A stretch of 64,000 bases of DNA, from positions 1 through 64,000 of the forward strand of contig CAJNOQ010000188.1 in assembly GCA_905250885.1 (NCBI GenBank). Direction: 5' to 3'. Shown here piece after piece: positions 58,184 through 64,000 of the stretch. Under the pieces are notes generated by a model. That model was not told where the DNA came from. It made no database searches and saw only the letters and a program-made list of their open reading frames with translations. The stretch is from Didymodactylos carnosus (taxonomy: Eukaryota > Rotifera > Eurotatoria > Philodinida > Philodinidae). The position numbers were made by a program, and so were the translations under genes. Within the stretch, counting starts at the first letter, position 1; every line of letters starts with the position of its first letter.

Positions 58184-59406
58184 TAATTATTTGAGAGCGT
58201 TTATGCTGTAGAAAAACTAAAAAATATTTAATATAAACTATATTTATTAAGAAAATGATAATTGTGATAGTTATTCTTATAATGCCGTTCTCTGAATCAT
58301 TATATAGTAGAGGTATAATCATATGTGAATGGGTTACATGGAGCAAATAACAATGAGTTAAAATTGAAAAAAATCTAAAACTTAGATACTAAAGAAATTG
58401 ATGAAAAAGAGGTGTGCAGCAGCAGTGAATGGATAGAAAGATGATCAGTTTTATATAGCTTGTCCTGTCTCAAAATATTTAGTGTTAGTAATGAAGTTGG
58501 TTATTAACACATATAGATCTTTGATCTTTATACATATTAATATTCTTGCGAGTTATATATAAATGATGTATAAATTTGTCCTGTCTATAGCTCACTCCTG
58601 TGGCTTGTTGAAAAACCATCTTTATTTTATTGACCACATAGTCTTCTACAAGATCTGTCTTGATTACGAATCACCGAACTTTCATTAAAACTTCTTTTGT
58701 TGAAAATTATTTTATCGAAAAGAAATTTCATCGTGTACCGAAGATTTTTCTTAGCACGTTCAGATATATATATAAATATGTCAGACGTAGTCGGAAATTT
58801 TTGTTTTGTAATCATGAGGACGAGAGATGGTGAGAGTAATTTCAGGGTTCGCACTAAGAAAAATTTTCAATACACTCATCTTTCGTTAAAATAATTTTCA
58901 ACAAAAGAAGTTTTAATGAAAGTTCGGTGATTCATAATCAAGACAGATCTTGTAGAAGACTATGTGGTCAATAAAATAAAGATGGTTTTTCAACAAGCCA
59001 CAGGAGTGAGCTATAGACAGGACAAATTTATACATCATTTATATATAACTCGCAAGAATATTAATATGTATAAAGATCAAAGATCTATATGTGTTAATAA
59101 TCAACTTCATTACTAACACTAAATATTTTGAGACAGGACAAGCTATATAAAACTGATCATCTTTCTATCCATTCACTGCTGCTGCACACCTCTTTTTCAT
59201 CAATTTCTTTAGTATCTAAGTTTTAGATTTTTTTCAATTTTAACTCATTGTTATTTGCTCTATGTAACCCATTCACATATGATTATACCTCTACTATATA
59301 ATGATTCAGAGAACGGCATTATAAGAATAACTATCACAATTATCATTTTCTTGATAAATATAGTTTATATTAAATATTCCACAGCATAAACACTGTCAAA
59401 TAATTA
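58184..59406. repeat. 1.2-kb foldback element, about 570-bp arms
   Basis: The left arm (58184 to about 58757) and right arm (about 58842 to 59406) are reverse complements at well over 95% identity by eye through most of their length, for example ATAGTCTTCTACAAGATCTG and its complement. The outermost 30 and innermost 30 bases are more diverged, with a 9-base gap near 58211. The loop is about 85 bases. No transposase-like frame is present and no flanking duplication is clear. Confidence 0.85.
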
Positions 59407-59764
59407 AGTTTTAATTATTTGTCGCCTCATTATCGATGGTTAAATACACAGTAACAGACACTTTTAAGAGAAAATTTAGCTGTATACGCTAAATGTTCTC
59501 CTTTTTCTTTTGTTTCTTTATGACGCATAAAGAAATCCGGAAAAAGATTTTAGAATATTAAAACAGAACTTTTCTAGAACCTACTCGACATTCAACACCT
59601 TGTCAAACAATTTTGAATGATATGTGTAACATAAAGATAAATCTAAAATGATGTTTATTATGAAATTATCAACATATGTAAATTGATGACCGTAAAAGAA
59701 ACAATTCAGAATGCTTAGGCATATACCACGTATATAACTGGTATTAGACCATCCAGGAAAATTG

Positions 59765-60390
59765 TTATAACACTGTTATTAAGAATTGCTCAGACTTCCG
59801 AAACATTTCATTTTGTACACAAATGTTTGTTCTATATATCTGTTGAAACGAAAAACGTTTAAAGTTAATTATAACAAAAATATGAGGGGATTCTTCAATG
59901 TCATAACTGTACATGATAACTAGTCACTAGTTGGGATATTGAAGTTTCATTAAAAAAATTTTCATTCAAAAAACTTTTATTAAAAGAAAATTCATTAAAA
60001 TTTTTAATAAAATTCTTGTGACATCAAAAAATTGTCCTGAAACTTCTACTAAAAATTTTTAATGAAAGTTTTGGTATCTTCATTAAAAAAACACTTTAAT
60101 AAACGTTTTTTTAATGAAATTCACCCCACCCCCTCACATACACACACTAATTATATAACTGTTCGTGCCTCGTCAGTGATTCGTTAAGAACACTTCTCTT
60201 TTTCAACGTTTAATTTTATCGTCCGTACAAATACATAGACCAACCATTTGTCTACAAAATAGGATCTACCGTTAGTCTGCACGATTCTTAATAACCACAT
60301 TATAACAACTTTTCTGGATAACAGTCGGAAATAACTTGGTTCGTACCTGATGCGTATCTAAGGTGACTAAACTGTCAGATTTATCTACCC
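59765..60390. repeat. Diverged repeat copy 2, related to 6485-6840
   Basis: The order of blocks matches 6485-6840: GTTATTAAGAATTG, TTGAAACGAAAAACGTTTAA, GTCATAACTGTACATG, and ATAACAACTTTTCTGGATAA. The ends form inverted repeats (TTATAACACTGTTATTAAGA against TTCTTAATAACCACATTATAA). About 250 bases of A/T palindromic sequence near 59940-60190 is extra relative to copy 1. Confidence 0.5.
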
Positions 60391-61823
60391 ACTATATTAG
60401 TAAGATTATCTTTGACTACAGAAAATAATTACGTTTTTCTCAGTTTTGATACTTACCTATTTTAGACACTTTACTACGCAAAACCGTTAATCATCAAGAG
60501 CATTTATGTTAATATGAAAAATTTAAAACAAAGTATAGTAGTACGGAAAAACATATTCTAAGAAAATAAAAAATTTGAAACATGTTTATCAATTAATTCT
60601 ATCAAAGTTTTCAGATACTTCACTCTAAATTTCTATGTCCTTGAATATACAGTTATTCAACATAAAAAAAAAACATTGAACAAAATGAGAAATGATCATG
60701 AAAATAACATGTTTTTGATCCTGGTTGACAAAATTTCGATAAAAAACATGCAAAAGATCTTGATTACGAAAACTAAATCTGTTTATGCCAAAAGCATGAA
60801 AAACATCATGGGAAAAAGCATGTAACATATCTTGGTTCATCTGTATGATCAGAAAACATGGTTTAGATCACGAAAATTGTACATATCGTGAAATGATGCA
60901 GCGATCCAGTTCGTACAAGTGTAGTCAGAGTTTGAAAAGAATATTATTAACATATTTATTAACTAAAAATGTAAATACGATCTATGTACTTCTTTATATT
61001 AGCACACACATTTTTACTAAACGTTACGCTGTAATACTGAAATGTCTCGCAAAAATTGATTAGTAATTTCTCCAATTGATACAGAAGACAATATGGCATC
61101 AGATTTGCCAAAAGATTGGTAACACAAGTTCCAGTTTTTTGTTAAATGCATGAAACTGGATATTTACTAGAAAACTAGTATAAATTGGATGGAGAATAAA
61201 GACAATTTATGCACCCAAAAGTATTGCGAGATGTAAAGCATATTCATCTTAGCATAAGCTTAATTAAATTTTTTTCTCGTGATCTAATCAATGATTTCGT
61301 CATAAAAAATATTTAGTTTTCGTAACCGAGATCTTTTACCTAATTTTTCTTAAAACTTCACATCCAGAAACATTTACGTATATTTCCTATTAATTTTTTT
61401 GAAATTTATACAGTTAAAAACGACTTTCTCATAAAAAAACGCATGCATCTTCATATATTATATACTAGATAAATAGAATTTTTCATAAAATACGATGATA
61501 AAGACCCTATATTATATTTAGCAAAAATTTTCACAAATTTTGTGATTTACTGAGAACAATTCATTATTAAATTTTCAAATACAAAACCTCTTTTTTTGAT
61601 CTGATGTCAGTATGATAATTAACTGCTTTAATTATTAGTGGAAAATAATCACTAGTAAAACAGGTATAAATTAGTTTAATTAACAATTGAACAAATAAAA
61701 TTGATTAATAACATACGTCATTTTAAATACTTATGAACGCGTAAAGAAAAAAAGTAAAGTAGTTCAAAAAAGAACAGAAAAAAAATAAAAATAGAACCTT
61801 AATATGACTACTATTTTTTCCAT

Positions 61824-61830
61824 TATATAA
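61824..61830 (+). promoter_or_regulatory. TATA box candidate for the neuropeptide F gene
   Basis: TATATAA followed by ATACTCG lies 83-89 bases before the start codon. That position would allow a short leader of about 55 bases. It is AT-rich surroundings, so chance occurrence is possible. Confidence 0.4.
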
Positions 61831-61912
61831 ATACTCGAATCTTTTTGTTGCGAACATTTGAAAAAGTCTGGTCTCATCGTTCATCTCCTCGATTACTTGT
61901 CAATTAACAATC

Positions 61913-62470
61913 ATGTATTCATTAATATCAAATTTAACTCTTATATTATTTGTAATATTATTGTTGATGACTATCACACAATCAATGGAACCATTTTCGA
62001 ATGTTCCACCTCCACCAGCACGTCCACATAGATTTTATTCACGACAACAACTTAAGGAATATTTACAAAAGGTAAGTGTAGAAGAATTTTGTATAAAGAT
62101 TAATTATCAGAGACAACTGATATAATTTAGTATGTGATTTCTAAGTTTTCTTGACTATAAGCTAATGTATTAACTTTTTCACTAAAAAACAGAAAAAAAG
62201 TCTGCTTTTTTATTTGCAAATATGGAGAATTGAAAAAAATATTTGATAATTTTGATTTAGGTTCACGAGTACTATTCGATTGTTGGACGACCACGATTTG
62301 GACGTTTAGCAACAGATTTACCAGATATACAGAAGACGAAAGAAAATGCATCATCCGAATTACTCTTAGCATTATTCGACAATAATTTAGAACAAATCTT
62401 TGACTATCTTGATATGGATAAGAATGGATACATTACAAGAAGAGAATTTAATGAACGATTATTAAAGTAA
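61913..62470 (+). CDS. NPF: Neuropeptide F precursor with EF-hand C-terminal peptide
   Basis: Two exons (61913-62071, 62261-62470) give 122 aa. Residues 1-24 form a hydrophobic signal peptide. The mature peptide ends at residue 66: a Pro-rich start (PPPPARPHRF), an amphipathic helix (QQLKEYLQKVHEYYSI) and the invertebrate NPF terminus VGRPRF, followed by Gly67-Arg68 for amidation and cleavage. This is the layout of molluscan and flatworm NPF, the protostome relatives of NPY that act on rhodopsin-type receptors in feeding and reproduction. The remaining 54-residue peptide contains a complete 12-residue EF-hand loop at 104-115 (DMDKNGYITRRE) between two helices. The intron lies between Lys53 and Val54 in phase 0. 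The stop codon overlaps a possible donor (AA|GTAAAT at 62467); splicing there to an acceptor near 62545 would change only the tail. Confidence 0.85.
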
Positions 62471-64000
62471 ATTAAAGCACTAAACAATTTTTTAAGTAAT
62501 TATCTTTGACTTTTTTTCTTTTTTCTGCTATATAGATAGATAGAAGATACAAAACTCGTTTACAATATCCAGTCGTGCAATATGGAAGAGTTAACTGAAT
62601 TAAAGTAGGTCGTCAGAATAAAGATTGAGGTTATAAGCTGTTCATTTCTACATATGTGTTTATTGTATGTTTGTATGAATCAGATCTTCAACTACGCATT
62701 TTCTCTTCTTATTTCTTCTTAATTTTTAGTAAATAACTTCTATCTATATTTTATTTTTACTTGTCCTTGTTTTGAATAATAATCGGTGAAAGCGAGTGAG
62801 AAATTAATTTCACTAATTCCTTACTTTAGATGTTTTCTATTGTACTTTTTTTCTCGTTTGTTAAAAATGACAATTAAAGTACAGAAAATAAAGGCGAGAA
62901 TAGACCACATAGTTATTTTGGCTTTTAATGCATCCGTTTAGCAAAAGACAATTTCTAATTTTTTAAACAGTAGAATGCAGCATAATTTAACACACCTCTT
63001 TCTTATCTGAACAACAGAAAATAAAGATGGTTTCAATAAAAACAAATAAAATCTATGTTTAATTCTACACACTGAATATTTAATTACGATTGAGTAATTT
63101 GAAACTCAACAGTTTATAGTATTTCACCCTATATTTCAGATGGGCTGTCATTCTTATAAAGGTGAAGACGAATATATCTTTTTATATTCAAATCAAGCCC
63201 AAAAGTAACCAAAAACAATAAAAAATTAATACATCGAGAACACGAACTTGACAAGATAATCATTTCTACTTTCAAGGGACTTTTGGAAAGTTCATTAAAA
63301 TTCACATACACATGAACTGAATGTCTTCTCCACAATAACAAGAGATCTTTCTGGAATAAAAATATAATTCAACTAATCAAAAATTGAAGAATTAATTTTC
63401 GTTAAATAAAATGACGTTTTTATAAGAGAAAAAGTATATAAAATCTATCTTTTACTCTCCATTTTAGTCTATTTATTTTTTTTCTATTATATCCCCTTTT
63501 TTTAACACTTATATATAACATCAAAGAAACATGAATTGTGTTAATTAATTAGTAATACGTATATTCTACTTAGCCCGATTACGTGGTAGTAGGATTTCAA
63601 ACAATTAGCAACAATGATTTTTCACTGCCGTTACCATAGCTATGGTAACGGCAGTGAAAAATCATTGTTGCTACTTGTTTGGAATCCTACTACTACCACG
63701 TAATGCTAAGTAGAATATACGTATTATAAATAAGTGATTAGCGTTACTTTTCGAACCCCGCACACTTATAATTAATTTTAAATTGAGGTCAAAGTTGGTG
63801 AGTGGATGAGTGCGACTGAGTGTACGGAGTTTGAGTATAAGCCTTAATTAGCACAGATAATGTTTCTTTCATGTGCTATATAGAGAGTTAATAAAACATT
63901 TGTATCTCTTTGAGAAGTCGCGCTAAAATTATTGTAATAAGCGTTCAATCATTATATAACTAAAATGGTTAGATTTTATATACTTTTTCTCTTTTACAAA
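62471..64000. other. Intergenic, downstream of neuropeptide F
   Basis: No gene is supported. The first few hundred bases are probably the 3' untranslated region of the neuropeptide gene; an open stretch near 62558-62608 (reading LVYNIQSCNMEELTELK then stop) is not in phase with the likely donor. The hairpin at 63553-63726 is listed separately. Confidence 0.5.
63553..63726. repeat. 174-bp near-perfect palindrome
   Basis: The arms 63553-63639 and 63640-63726 meet with no loop at CCATAG|CTATGG. Pairing is nearly complete over 87 bases, with mismatches only around the CAAACAATTAGC and GCCCGATTACG segments. Outer bases read TAATACGTATATTCTACTTA. It is probably a compact MITE; a replication-fork or assembly inversion product is the alternative. 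Confidence 0.85.

Larger units (their letters stand above)
57153..61912. other. Intergenic, malic enzyme to neuropeptide F
   Basis: This 4.8-kb stretch has no supported gene. It contains the 1.2-kb foldback at 58184-59406, a diverged repeat copy at 59765-60390, and AT-rich palindromic low-complexity sequence near 59945-60115. Near 57840-58160 a C-rich strand tract (ACCCTCTTACACCCCTTC) stands out but has no recognised role. Confidence 0.5.

Overview
This is an AT-rich animal nuclear window. It carries multi-exon genes with mostly short GT-AG introns and acceptors of the form TTTAG. An RPRFamide-type neuropeptide F points to a protostome. Penelope-like retroelement debris, many hairpin-type DNA elements, short introns and low GC fit a rotifer, possibly a bdelloid such as Rotaria; that assignment is inference.

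Nine host protein genes can be supported: a CYP2-clan cytochrome P450 (+, 1214-5196), mitochondrial ATP synthase F1 alpha (-, 7744-10666), a PELP1/Rix1 ribosome-biogenesis scaffold (+, about 11635-17206, first exon not found), MYG1 exonuclease (+, 22652-27487), a CD39-type ecto-NTPDase (-, 28399-30392), GOLPH3 (+, 44753-47196), a DHRS7B-like short-chain dehydrogenase (-, 52024-52968), mitochondrial malic enzyme (-, 53356-57152) and a neuropeptide F precursor (+, 61913-62470). They look like unrelated housekeeping and signalling genes. ATP synthase alpha and PELP1 are divergent across about 1 kb. MYG1 and the NTPDase converge. DHRS7B and malic enzyme run head to tail.

Between the genes lie mobile-element remains. 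17.2-22.6 kb holds a 586-bp perfect-ended foldback, a decayed Penelope-like element, and a nested foldback near a TA-flanked element. MYG1 introns carry four small inverted-repeat elements, including a MULE-like one with a zinc-finger fragment. 40.8-43.5 kb has a DDE-type remnant and a 222-bp element packed with AAGTACTT motifs. 58.2-59.4 kb is a 1.2-kb foldback. 63.55-63.73 kb is an almost perfect hairpin. The stretch from 30.4 to 44.7 kb has no gene I can support.

The most unusual items are the neuropeptide F precursor, whose C-terminal peptide holds a textbook EF-hand loop and whose intron is not at the usual NPY/NPF site, and a very recent partial duplication of DHRS7B in which the single visible base difference is a stop codon.
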